Part shown: positions 1-9,941 of the stretch, in pieces | Position numbering within the stretch: the stretch's first letter is position 1 | Layout of the letters: each line of letters begins with the position of its first letter | Origin: Fragilaria radians | Lineage: Eukaryota; Bacillariophyta; Fragilariophyceae; Fragilariales; Fragilariaceae | Length of the DNA: 26,423 bases | Direction of reading: 5' to 3' | Assembly: GCA_900642245.1 (NCBI GenBank) | Contig: CAAAJI010000322.1 | Coordinates: 1-26,423 of the forward strand | Notes under the pieces: model-generated | Seen by the model: the letters and a program-made list of their open reading frames with translations, nothing else | What the model was told of the DNA's origin: nothing | Databases searched by the model: none | Program-made: the position numbers and the translations under genes

Positions 1-479
1 CTGTGTTAACACTCCTTGGGGACTCTAATCCAACCTGAGAAGACAAAACGACCACAGCAAGACTGATAAGCAATTCCAACTGTCCAAATTCATGGAAACA
101 TGCTTTCCAAAATAACTCCATGGAAGTTAATCGGGTTTGAGACTCCAGTCAGAGAAAATCTAAAGTTCCAAGCCCTAATTCCTTTGAATCAGACAAGGTA
201 GAGTCAGAGGCTGATGAGGTGAAGGTAAAGCTTTCTAGTAGCCTTGCCCAAGCAAGCTCAAGAATCCACAATACAACCTTACCCCATAGAGGGTCACATG
301 GTGGAAGGCTACTAAAAGTTCCGGGCAATGCTTGACAAATGCATGCAGCAAGCCCCGTTAAATAACATCAACAAACATTTGGGAGCCATAATTTAAGTAG
401 TACACCATTGGCCAACAGGCAAAATATTCTTTCCGCACTGCCAGAAAATTATCTTTGGAATAGAGTTTCATTGATATTG

Positions 480-714
480 CTCTAAGCCCTTTGCCCGTAA
501 ACAGGAGCAACATCAATTTATGAAGCGTCATATTGAACTGCCAAGCAACCAGCTTACATCAGCTCAACTTAGCAAATTGCAGCTGTTCAATCAGTACTTA
601 CGTTACTTGCCAGGAATCAGAAATAAATTTGACCTCAATGACATCAGAGAAATGCTGTGCAACGCCTTGCCTTCATTTGTTTCCACTAGAATTGTAATGG
701 TTCAACAAAAATAG
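480..714 (+). pseudogene. gag-like remnant of the Ty3/gypsy element
   Basis: The readable part starts at ATG 520 and gives 64 residues before a TAG. Its centre (LFNQYLRYLPG, NKFDLNDIREMLCNALP) has the spacing of the gag/capsid segment of gypsy-type elements, where a 'N-Y-L-x-Y-x-P-G' block is followed by a 'D-x-x-E-x-L-x-x-x-x-P' helix. The reading is open slightly upstream of the ATG, so the true frame began further left. It is truncated on both sides and is not a free-standing gene. Confidence 0.5.
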
Positions 715-924
715 TACAAACAGCAAGGTCAGTTCCTATTTTGATTGTGCTAGGCCACTGGCTATTGCTTTGATGGTGTTTGATGAGAAGTCCAAATCTG
801 TGCATCAGCCAATTGGGCACAAAATCATAATAACAAAAAAAATTAATTCTAGTATATTTAAAACGTTAACCTTGAACATTGAATTAAGGAAAGTCCAAAT
901 AATTTTTTTTGTAGCAACTTAGGG

Positions 925-1107
925 CATGAATTATTCCAGTGCCTTTTCAAGCAGAAGGCCACTGTGGAAGCACCAAAACGGGCCGAAAATAAACCAGAGA
1001 CTCACGAAAAGAATGCCGATGACGTTGAGGATTTGGATAATTCTGAACGCCTAGATAAGCTCCCAGATATTGAAGAGTCCATGGACAACATGAATATGGA
1101 GGCTTAA
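925..1107 (+). pseudogene. gag C-terminal remnant: partial zinc knuckle and acidic tail
   Basis: One frame is open from about 920 to the TAA at 1105-1107. It begins with LGHELFQC, which keeps the His and last Cys of a retroviral-type CCHC knuckle, then runs into a charged tail rich in Glu, Asp and Asn. The first two Cys of the knuckle are not visible, and the sequence upstream is an AT-rich run. Position between gag and protease supports the call; alone it would not be assignable. Confidence 0.35.
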
Positions 1108-1224
1108 TACTGGAATTATCAGTAGCCATAACTTTTAGTTGTGAAAGTGATGTTCAATTTATTTTTCTTAATAAAGTACTCATTTATACAAGTTTTACCA
1201 GAACAATTATCAAGCAAAACAGCC

Positions 1225-1525
1225 TGCCAGATCAATTTCTTAGAATCCCAGAAACAACTCAATGGCGTCTTCTAGACTACAAATACAGGAAAATTTGTAA
1301 CTAAATACGACATTCTTTTGCACTTTTAGCTGCCAGAAATTGCTCACATTCGAAAATTCATTGAAACGTAGCAGTTGACGATACCGCACCACAATCGCGG
1401 TACAATATGATAGTCGGACGTGATTTACATTTAGCTTTAGGAGTGGACACCTTATTTTTCACTGAAGAATTAAAGTGGGATTGAATTGTTATTCCAAAGC
1501 TCACACCAAATGCAAATTTGTCCTA
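1225..1525 (+). pseudogene. Retroelement aspartic-protease-region remnant
   Basis: One frame, interrupted by several in-frame stops, reads KFVTKYDILLHF, then LPEIAHIRKF. After a frame change it reads SRYNMIVGRDLHLALGV, followed by a Trp-Asp and, after a stop, IVIPKLTPNA. The 'Y-x-x-I-x-G-R-D-L-x-x-x-L-G' block is the classic C-terminal part of gypsy-type proteases, just before reverse transcriptase. The catalytic DTG is not visible. The stops show the copy cannot make protein. Confidence 0.55.
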
Positions 1526-1589
1526 ATTAGACACATTAAAACAATATATTGGCAATCTTGGGCTTTTTTTTGCAACTGCATCAACTCCT

Positions 1590-2070
1590 TTCGATTCTTA
1601 GTTCACCAAAGTTTAGGTAGCAAGCTGTGTTCTTACGAATTTGAGGATCATGATTTTGATTATCAAGATACATGGTCACAAAAATAGCTTATTACACCTG
1701 GGCTACTTGCTCCACTGTACACAGTGCACAAAATACTACACCAGCACAAATTGTCTTTGGAAGAGACATGCTATTTGAGTTATCTTTTAACACTGAGTAT
1801 AAAGATATTAGAAAATGTAAACAAGAGGCCTCAGATGCCATTATTCACAAAGAAACTCAAAAAGAGTCAAACATGAATATGCATTGAACGATCAAGTATT
1901 ACTTGACAGAGGGAAGTCAAAACGAGACGGATCGTACCAAATTGTACGAGTTTATTCCAACGGTAAGTTACCCTTAAGATACGAAAAGGTATCCAGGTTC
2001 AGCTCGTGTCTATACGCAGATGCGTTCCGTACGCAATGGCACCATTAGAGGAAGCTAATGACGTGAAGTG
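1590..2070 (+). pseudogene. Retroelement integrase C-terminal-region remnant, frameshifted
   Basis: Pieces in three frames line up as one integrase tail. The first (about 1600-1680) reads IHQSLGSKLCSYEFEDHD. The second begins at ATG 1672 and reads TVHSAQNTTPAQIVFGRDM. A frame change near 1870 leads to EYALNDQVLLDRG and IVRVYSNGKLPLR. Another change near 1990 gives VSIRRCVPY. The order 'ATPAQLVFGRD', 'Y-x-x-x-D-x-V-L-L-x-R-G', 'V-Y-x-N-G', 'I-R-R-x-x-P-Y' is characteristic of gypsy-type integrase ends. The catalytic D,D-35-E core is missing. Confidence 0.65.
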
Positions 2071-4288
2071 AATCCTGCACAGGCAGGAGCACGTAGACTT
2101 CTCCTTTAAACGTTTAAAGAAGAAGCCAATCAAATAATTTCCTTATAAAAGTTAAAGTCAAAAGAGGGAAAGTTCCCAATTTAAATACAAAAAAGAAAAC
2201 TATGCACAAATTCTCCTTGTTAAACAAAATAGTAGTAATAAATTAGGAGTAAGAAAAAATGTCCTAAAATGATTTTATGAAAAGAATTATTGACTTTGCA
2301 ATGCCTAAATTCAAAATTCCCTTACATATTCAACTATCCCGTGAAAAATATTGTGATGGGTCACATTCGTCAAATCAAATAAGGTTAATTTGAGAATCAA
2401 AGTGAAAGGGCGCATTAAACATTAAATGACTAGAATCTGTCATATAAAAAGAAACTGCTAATTTTGGTTTTTTTCAAGTAAATCGTTGAAGGAAATACCA
2501 TACGTGAATAACAATAAGAAAGTTTCCAAGCCGTAACGACTTAACAAAGGGAAAAATCCTTTTTATTTATTCATGGTAGTGATCTATATTAAGAGTACAA
2601 TGCTTCATTATTGTGTCCATATCTTACTATGGGAGGTAGTGTAACAACCTTCAAATAACTTGAAGCAACAAAGCTTTCCCATAATGACTGCACTCTACTT
2701 AGAGATCATGACGCATACTTTCCTTTTATCAGACATGAGTCATTATCAAATAAATCTCGTGAAATTTCATTGTTATTGTTGAAATTTGTATGGAGAATCA
2801 ATTGGTTAGTAGCATGATACGGAATAGATGTGAAGTTAGTTAGTAGTTATTCTCCACATGTATTTGTATGCAAAGTATCGTCTGATGCAGTTACAGAAAT
2901 CAATCTCAAGGTGCATTGATTATCGAGAAACTGATCCATGCTCCTAACCTTTTAACTTTGTGTTATATGTGGCGTATTGCCTTGGCTTTTGATTTGCTAT
3001 TTGCCCCAAAGATGGTGGAACCTTCGTTTCCTTGTTGTGTATTTGGCTGATCTCAAGAGTATTTTCAGTATTTGATACAATTCCTTTCTGACTTCAAATT
3101 GTTCCATCCGTAAGTAAATTTTATTTGCATAGCTGGATATTGAGCAATGAATGGTGTTTAAATCTCAAAAAAATCCAGAAATACGTCATGACACTTGGTC
3201 TTCAAAATTGCATTCATAAGGAATTTGATGGATATTTTCTTTATTGCTGAGTCTATTCACGACATCCTGTTTCCCTGATTCCAATTTGCTTAAAAAAGGA
3301 AGCTGACATACCTTTGAGTTAAGTTTGTTAAGACAATACCTAACACTGTTGTAAGCAATACAGTCTAGCAATGCTGCAATAGGTTACTAAGACTAAGAGA
3401 TGGGTGGGTGTACCTATACTGGAGACGTCCATGTTATTGTTAGTACATAGTCAATAGTACTAGAAACAATTTTCTTATATTTACTCATCAAAATCTAGAA
3501 TAAGCAACATAGCTAACCCATTCTTTCTACATCTTCCATAAATTCAATAAAGATATATGAATTTAGCGATGCTTAATATTGCTTATAAATGAAGAAGATC
3601 ATTTAGTATCTTTTCAGGACCGTCATATCAATATGGTAGGAATAACTATTACAGATTCCTAAGTAACAAAGGGGGATCTATCAAGGTTCATGATTCATGA
3701 ATCTAAGTTGTGAAGCTAGATCACATAAGCCTAGAGGCTAAGCATTGAATACAACACGTAATTTAAAGAAACTATGTGGTCAATGGAAAGTTCACAAGAG
3801 ATGTAATGTAAAAGTAACTTTATTAGATCATAATTTACAAATTTGTATAAACTCTTAGAGCAGCTCAGAGCAGAAGCAATGGTGGACCGTGATATTTCTG
3901 TAAATTTGTGTCACAAGTGCGTCTTATTGGTCATGCTGTAGATTGATCTAACAAACTTTGAATATGACTCAAATCATTGAATATTATCCTGAGCAAAGCG
4001 CTAAGGATACTCTTCAGGATAAAAAGAATACATGGTGGTTTTGTTCAGAAACCTTATTATCTGGATTGATGCGAACTGCCTGTCCTTGAAACGTACGTTC
4101 GTGGTAAGATGACCTCCCTTTGACAACTAAAATTCCAATTAGATATCTTTAGTGTATCGTATGGTTCACGAGTAAAGGTTGTGTTCTCATGTATTCTTTC
4201 GAAGGTATAAGAATCCGTGATTAAGTCATTAGTAGTGAATGTATGTTGAACCCGTATCTGTAGAATTTGTTCTGCATTCACCCTTGTC
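2071..4288. other. Intergenic, no supported gene
   Basis: This AT-rich stretch of about 2.2 kb shows no open frame above noise apart from the weak minus-strand fragment at 3186-3371 listed separately. A purine-rich run (aaaagagggaaag, 2160-2172) lies 100 bp after the integrase remnant, where a polypurine tract could be, but no TG...CA LTR boundary is evident. The last few hundred bases presumably include the aldehyde dehydrogenase promoter. Confidence 0.5.
3186..3371 (-). pseudogene. Possible second retroelement integrase scrap
   Basis: A 61-residue minus-strand frame ends in ENIHQIPYECNFEDQV, which resembles the 'E-N-x-x-x-I-P-Y-E-x-x-x-x-D-x-V' segment that precedes the C-terminal domain of gypsy-type integrases, a segment also visible in the + strand remnant near 1860-1900. 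The rest is not recognisable and the expected 'LL-x-R-G' continuation is not seen. If real, it is an opposite-strand copy independent of the one at 1-2070. Chance similarity is quite possible. Confidence 0.22.
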
Positions 4289-6151
4289 ATGAATTTGTAT
4301 ATCGTCTGCTACTACCTATTCTGGAAGTTTGGAACAATTATGGTGATGTTACCCAAGGTTTATGGCAGTACATCTGATGCGAATAGTTTGCACATCAACA
4401 TGAATAAGAAACTTCTTTCCGATATGACAATACCAGCAGCAAGAACAGCACAATTTCTGGAATTGAATGTCAAAGATCTTGTAGTTCCGATGTTGGAAAC
4501 GCATGCGTCCAAACAGAATTTCACATACGAGTGGCGGATGAAGAATCTTCGTCGTCTCCGAAAGATTATTACAGATCACATGGAGGAATGGCATGCAGTA
4601 TTATTGGAAGATTTGGGCAAACATACAGTAGAAGCGAGGATTACAGAATTGAATTTAGCCTTATCAGAAATTGATTACTTTCTACGCAATTTACGAACCT
4701 TCATGAAACCGTCTCAAGTTTCCACCATGGGATATTATCTTCCTTGCTTCTCTCAAGTTCAAGATATGCCTATGCGTCCACCAGCTATATTAATTATATC
4801 ACCCAGTAATTACCCACTGATGTTAGCTTTGACAGCCGCCGCGGGGGCATTGGCGGCGGGGAATCCAGTCGTTCTGAAGCCCTCCGAACAAACTCCGAAT
4901 GTATCATCTCTCCTACAACAATTAACTACTCGTTATATGGATCGAGGAAGTATGGTGGTTATAGAGGGTGGTCCAGAGGTCGTGGCACCTCTCTTGGCCG
5001 AACCTTGGGGGAAAATTGTTTTCACTGGCTCAGAACGTGTCGGGAGAATCGTCGTCGAGGCTGCCAGTCGAACATTAACACCTGTCTTGTTGGAATTGGG
5101 AGGGAAATCACCATGTTATGTCGATGAGACAGCACCATCCAATCTCAAACTTGTCGCACAGCGGATCGTATGGGGGAAGACTATTAATGGAGGACAGACT
5201 GTAAGTGATTACCAACTTTCTTGGTCCTATATTTCCCTTTAGCCTAATTTGCACTCATACTGTCTTCTTGCTCTGATTTTCATGTTGTCATAACAATGAT
5301 TTTTAATCATGTCCCTCTCAAAACATCAGTGCGTTTGTCCGGATTATCTTTTAGTTCATGAAAAACATGTCGAAAGGTTAGTGAAAGAATTAACACAAGC
5401 AGTTAAGGATCAATTCGGTAATACGGATGCTCAACGCCAAAATTCGGAATTGGGTCGGCTCGCTCAAACTAATCACGCATCTCGATTAGTCGACATGCTT
5501 CAAGAGGCTGAATCCACACCGGGATGTCAAATCCTCATTGGTGGCTCGCAGCACTGTCGCATTTCTGACCGATATGTGTGTCCGACTCTTGTACTTAATC
5601 CCCCGTTAGATTCTAGATTGATGACCGAAGAAATTTTTGGACCTATCCTTCCTATTGTAACAGTTAAGTCTCGTACTGAGGCCCAACAGATCATTCAATC
5701 CATGCCAGGTATTCCGCTTGCCATGTATGTCTTTACTACTCGCAAAAATGTATTTACAGAAATGATTGAAACCTGCCCGGCAGGATCCGCTGTTCGGAAT
5801 GATTTGTTAATTCATTTTGGTACACCCCATTTGCCCATGAGTGGAAAGGGATCCTCAGGTTATGGCAGTTATAGAGGTATCTACAGCTGGCGTGCTTTCA
5901 CTCATCCACAATCACAGGCATATCGACCCTGTGTGTCTCCTGCTGATTTTGGTCTGCTGCGGTATCATCCTTTTGGTCCTATGAAACAAAAACTTATCTT
6001 GGTCTTATCCAACATGCCTGCCATTCCCCCTCTCTATCCCATGCTTTGGTTATTAGGTATCTCAGCGACGTACATCACTCTCTCTGTGGATACTCTCCGA
6101 TTTGCCCTGGCCGACGGAATGGCATTTATTGTGGAATGGCTCAGGAAATAA
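4289..6151 (+). CDS. Class-3 / fatty aldehyde dehydrogenase, membrane-anchored
   Basis: Exons 4289-5200 and 5330-6151 (one phase-0 GT-AG intron) give 577 residues. The enzyme oxidises aldehydes to acids with NAD(P)+. Visible family marks are PSNYP with catalytic Asn174, the cofactor-loop FTGSERVG (245-252), general base Glu269 in ELGGKSP, catalytic Cys305 in GGQTC, and EEIFGP (404-409). The usual C-terminal 'FGGVG-x-SG-x-G' reads MSGKGSSGYG. A hydrophobic stretch at about 540-575 matches the tail anchor of ALDH3A2-type fatty aldehyde dehydrogenases, so it probably sits on ER or another membrane. There is a second in-frame ATG at 4340; the first gives a hydrophobic N-terminus (residues 4-24), so the start is uncertain. 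The family call is strong; substrate and location are inferred. Confidence 0.9.
5201..5329 (+). other. ALDH intron, ending immediately before the catalytic Cys codon
   Basis: Donor GTAAGT at 5201 and acceptor ATCAG at 5325-5329 bound a 129-bp phase-0 intron. Removing it joins ...INGGQT to CVCPDY, restoring the conserved active-site block. Read unspliced, the frame runs into a TAG near 5240, 13 codons into the intron and before the catalytic Cys. Confidence 0.9.
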
Positions 6152-6680
6152 TTGAGTTCTTTCCTTTATTTAATTCTATATTTAACAATTATTGTACTGC
6201 TTACTATTGCTCAAAGTTAAATGAATATGTAAAAAAAGGTTTTCATGTTGTATGTTTTTGAATTATTCCAGAATACATGGGATTAGCCTGAATCCTTATA
6301 AGAGTGCTGTCCTGAATTGATAAAAAGAAACATAGTTTCTCACAGATCTGGCAAACCATCTATTTAGGATTAGCAAAATAAGTTTGTTATGTTTCCTGAT
6401 GATAACGTACAATCATTCCGAAACATAGAGTAATCAGTTTTAGTCAGGCTACTCGGAATCCTCTTAATTTTTTGGCGCTCCAACTCTGTATAAACGTTGC
6501 AAACAAGAATATTTGCTCAGTACATGGAGTATCTATTATCGTAATATTACTGGAGATAGTTGTATTCCAATGGATTTTTTTGTCAATTGATTGTCCTACA
6601 AACAACAGGACTAAGGTAATCACAGGCAGTTCTGTTAGGTATCACAATCATGCTTCTACAGGGTCATTGTTGGCAACAAG
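6152..6680. other. Intergenic, no supported gene
   Basis: This stretch is downstream of the aldehyde dehydrogenase stop and AT-rich. Short open frames here have no recognisable motif and no coding-like continuation. It runs into the transposase remnant that begins around 6690. Confidence 0.5.
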
Positions 6681-6689
6681 CTAAGAGTA

Positions 6690-7060
6690 ATGGAGCTGTA
6701 AATGTGGTTCAAAAAGTTGTTAGGGAATGGCACAACAGGGAAGCACTGTAACAAAAGGGGGAGAAGAAAGGATGTTGAAATTTGTTTGACAAAAAGGGAT
6801 ACAAATGAGCTATTGACAACTGCATACAAAAATTCATGACAGTGTATTGTATACATGGATTAGTCTTACATAAACAAGAGCTATCACTATGTTTGATCCA
6901 TATGGCAACAAAGACTTGCATGTAAACCTCAGCATAAGGGTTAAAGCTACTACAACAGATGTCCTGGTGCATTGGGATCCTAGAAAAAGTCTGATCAGAG
7001 ACAGTCAAGGAGGTTTTGATGCACAAAACATTGCAGATTTCAATATGTAGCCTACTGAAA
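6690..7060 (+). pseudogene. Degenerate DDE transposase remnant (IS630/Tc1-mariner-like type)
   Basis: Fragments in two frames can be read in series. One frame gives KRDTNELLTTAYKN, then CIVYMD, a TAG in the place of a catalytic-region Glu, and SYINKSYH. The next frame gives MFDPYGNKDLHV, and the first frame returns with KPQHKG. This follows the pattern 'V-Y-M-D-E-S-Y-I-x-K-x-Y-H ... L-Y-D-P ... D-L-x-V-K-x-x-H-K-G' that I associate with a DDE transposase family common in diatom genomes. Downstream, an open stretch (about 6935-7050) contains WDPRKSLIRDSQGGFDAQN, perhaps more of the same element. Stops and frame changes show it is dead. No terminal inverted repeats were found. Confidence 0.45.
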
Positions 7061-7370
7061 TTGTATGGGCAAACAGCAAAGAGACTATATTGAGGCGGTA
7101 GAGCAAAAAACAATATTCAAAGACAAAAGTATATTTGCCGAATCGAGCGAGAGGATGAAGATGACAATCAACCATAGTCGTGTGATGTAAAATATTTGTT
7201 TTGAGTAGTTTTTACGATCGCTGACCATGCTCAACTTTTTTGAAAAAAAATGATGTCAAAATTGGTTTGTACTGTAGTTTCTTTCTCCAGTATTTGGGGT
7301 CAGTGGAAATCTTTTCACACAAAAATCTTTAACACAGATTGAGGCAACTTTTCGTGGTCTATCCTTGACA

Positions 7371-8910
7371 ATGAAGAGATCACGCAAGGAAGCAACAGCT
7401 CCATTAGCATCCTGGGGAAGTACGGCACGAATGAAATCAAAGCGAACAACCATCACTACATCAGCAGAAGAAAAAACCTCTCTGGATTTGATGCGCGGGG
7501 AAAATCGGTCGTCATGTGTGAATGAGGAAGAATTGAGACGATCACACATATACGCACCAAAATGTTTAGAGGATCTCTGCGTTGCTCCTAAAAAGGTGCA
7601 ACAGTTTCGTCAGTGGATCGAAGATTTCAATTATCAAGGTGGGATGTTGTTTTTGATTGGAAATCCTGGAATTGGAAAATCGACCATGGTCCAATTGCTT
7701 TGCCCCCATCGACATGAATGGGTTGAAGAACCATCATCTACTTCTCCTCTACAATCGTTTCTTAGATTCTTAGATCAGGCCAATTATCTGAATCCGCAAA
7801 CATTCGTTGTTATCGATGAATTACCACATTTACATACTCATGATATGCAACAAACCTTTCGACACGCGATGGCACAACATGTTTTGCGGTGTGTTCGAAA
7901 AACTATTTGGATTTATAGCAACACAACTGGTGGGACACATCAACCGAAGGATTTGGAAGCATTACTGGACCCTCAAATACTTTACCATTCCGGACGTGTG
8001 CATTTCCTTCACATCAATCCGGTTACCAACACTAGAATGAAGCAACTCTTAAAACCCATATGTGCGAATCTTAGAATATCATTGCCTGATGTTACTATAT
8101 TTCAGGGAGATATACGACATGCCATTATGTCGTTACGGACCTACACGACTCAAACGGCTTCGCGTGATATACGTTGGTCACCCTTCCATGCCCTGGGAAA
8201 ATTGCTGTATGCCAAGCGACACCTCCATGGATCACTTGAGTTCGATCCCGAGAACGTAGTTGAACAGTCAGGCATGCCCTGGAATGTGAGTCTTTTCTTC
8301 CTTCAAAGTCATGCTCCAGCTTTTTCCACAGATGTTTGTGACCTGACGAAAACCCTTGATCATTATTCTGATGCCGCGACAATACATACGGTGCGTTTCT
8401 CATGAAGTCTCAAAACAAATATATATATTTGCACTGTCACAATCTAATTGCACTACATTTCATTACTTAACTGCACAACAATAACAACAACAACATAAAC
8501 AACAACAACGGCAGTCATTGGAAGGCTATGCCATAAGTCTAATGGGACGGTCGGTTGCCGTGACCAATCGTCACGCTGCACCAACTCGATTTCATTCCTT
8601 TTCGTCTCCACCCATCTTCAGCGTTCAAGGAAAAGCCGTTGAAAATCATAGTCGTCTTGAACGAATGTGGAACTACGAAGTACAATTGACTGGGGCTACG
8701 TCTTTTCGAGTCTTCGTAGAAGATATATATCCCTATCTACGCAACATTCAACCGGAATTGACAGAGAATCACAATCTACAGTCACATGTGTGCAGCCTTG
8801 ATCAAAAACCTCATGTATCCTCCGAAACTACGAATCTGGTAAATTTACCTCGGAAGGAAGAACAAGAAGCCATTTTAGCCTTGGATGATATTGCTGATTT
8901 TAGTGATTAG
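7371..8910 (+). CDS. RAD17: RAD17-like AAA+ checkpoint clamp loader
   Basis: Exons 7371-8390 and 8515-8910 (phase-0 GT-AG intron of 124 bp) give 471 residues. RAD17 with RFC2-5 loads the 9-1-1 clamp at damaged DNA in the nucleus. Seen in order: a Lys/Arg-rich N-terminus; YAPKCLEDLCVAPKKV (61-76), matching the family's 'YKP...ELAVHKKKI' entry motif; Walker A GNPGIGKST (97-105); Walker B FVVIDELPH (145-153); INPVTNTRMKQLL (215-227), like RAD17 'FNPVAPTIMMKFL'; and GDIRHAIMSLR (246-256), the sensor-2 region. The first ATG after the open frame begins was chosen; an in-frame TTG lies two codons earlier. It is shorter than the roughly 670-residue human protein, mainly at the C-terminus, which ends in an acidic tail. 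It could instead be another RFC-type loader, but the motifs favour RAD17. Confidence 0.82.
8391..8514 (+). other. RAD17 intron with CAA-rich acceptor region
   Basis: The intron runs from GTGCGT at 8391 to GGCAG at 8514. Its last 40 bases are almost pure CAA/CATAA repeats (8474-8509), so there is no pyrimidine tract before the acceptor. Splicing here joins ...IHT to SLEGYAISLMG in frame, and the unspliced frame stops 5 codons into the intron. Confidence 0.75.
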
Positions 8911-9560
8911 CCGCTAGCCATGAATTGGATCAGATCAAAATCAATTTTTTAATCTAAAATTGTGATAACTTCTGTATTGTTCAAGCAATAAGGTAATTGG
9001 AATACCATCTGCAATGTGTATTAGGATATTTTACCTTACCATTTTAATTAAGCCACAATAGGATTCTTTCCTTCTAAAGTAGTACTATGACGTATTTTGA
9101 TTTTTTCGCATTTTTTGGACATCATGCTTTTGTGGACAATTGAATTATTAGAGTACAATAATAAATGAAATCATCATTTGCACCTTGAATTGGACATATA
9201 CAGGTGTTCATTTTTGTTGCAGCCCTGTAATTGCGGTATTTTCTCATCAACCATATTTTGGATAAATACAACAAACATCAAGAAACAGCACAAGCCCTGG
9301 ATCTGTTTCCTTTGATGCTAAATTTCTAGCAATATCGTTCATTATTTTTCACTCTCTTGCTGTAAAAACCAGAGATTTACTGCTTTGTTCTTGTAATCCA
9401 GCATCACGTATTTCAAGTAGACATCATCCAGAAGACCAGTGATAAGCAATTAAAGAGTAGGCCTTAAATTCATCAAATTTCTAAGTTAAGAACACTATTG
9501 AGATAACCGTGATTTTACAGTACCACACAATTGTGTGAGATTTTTCTTCAACAACTTGTC
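8911..9560. other. Intergenic, no supported gene
   Basis: AT-rich sequence follows the RAD17 stop. It holds no open frame with recognisable motifs on either strand and no clear repeat. Confidence 0.5.
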
Positions 9561-9564
9561 ATCA

Positions 9565-9850
9565 GCAAAGATATCTGCATCTTCCCAAGAATCTTGTCAT
9601 CTGTTCCATCTGTAGTTGCTTTGCATTCAGATCAATGGAATTTTTAACACAAGGAACATGATCTTGATCTTTCCATTGACACAATGCTTGAAGACATGCA
9701 GCTTAGGTATTCCATGGAGCGTATTCCTTGATTGAACATGATGACTTTGCTGAGAGTAAGGAGCAGTATTGTAGTTATTTCACAAAGGTCTCCTTTCTTT
9801 CCCCGGTCAAACATGTAATAGGAGTCAACTGCATGTAATCTTTAGTTCAA
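9565..9850 (-). pseudogene. Unassigned coding-like debris
   Basis: Two short minus-strand frames look more protein-like than the background. One, near 9660-9845, is open for about 65 codons and contains DSYYMFDRGKKGDL. The other, near 9510-9610, contains SWEDADIFADDKLLKKNL. Neither has a clear start, splice site or family motif I recognise. Broken transposon or gene debris is the likely explanation, but chance open frames cannot be excluded. Confidence 0.2.
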
Positions 9851-9941
9851 TTTTTTTCAAGATTAAGGGTGCATGGTTTCAGCAGTAACTTTTATTTCAT
9901 TGACTCATGTGCCCTAGTAAAAAGAAAATTCTGATCTCATC

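Larger units (their letters stand above)
1..2070 (+). mobile_element. Decayed Ty3/gypsy-type LTR retrotransposon (gag, protease, integrase remnants; RT region absent)
   Basis: Short retroelement-like segments follow one another on the + strand in the right order: gag (about 480-714), a zinc-knuckle-like stretch and acidic tail (about 925-1107), protease (about 1225-1525) and integrase C-terminal region (about 1590-2070). Each is broken by stops or frame changes. The stretch between protease (ending near 1525) and integrase (starting near 1590) is far too short for reverse transcriptase and RNase H, so that part is deleted. The 5' end is not in the window and I could not identify flanking LTRs. 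The assignment rests on motifs recalled from diatom and other gypsy polyproteins; no search was run. It is a dead copy. Confidence 0.65.

Noticed and set aside
2160..2172. Possible polypurine tract and 3' LTR start after the integrase remnant
   Set aside because: No TG...CA ends, no second copy of the following sequence within the window and no target-site duplication could be shown.
6709..7113. 134-codon minus-strand frame, Cys- and Phe-rich
   Set aside because: It is the antisense of the transposase remnant; its composition is what the complement of that relic would give, with no motif of its own.
7256..7549. 97-codon minus-strand frame
   Set aside because: Overlaps the RAD17 start on the other strand and shows no motif.
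8474..8510. CAA repeat as a coding poly-Gln or poly-Asn tract
   Set aside because: It lies inside the RAD17 intron; the frame into it has already met a stop, and splicing around it restores conserved sequence.
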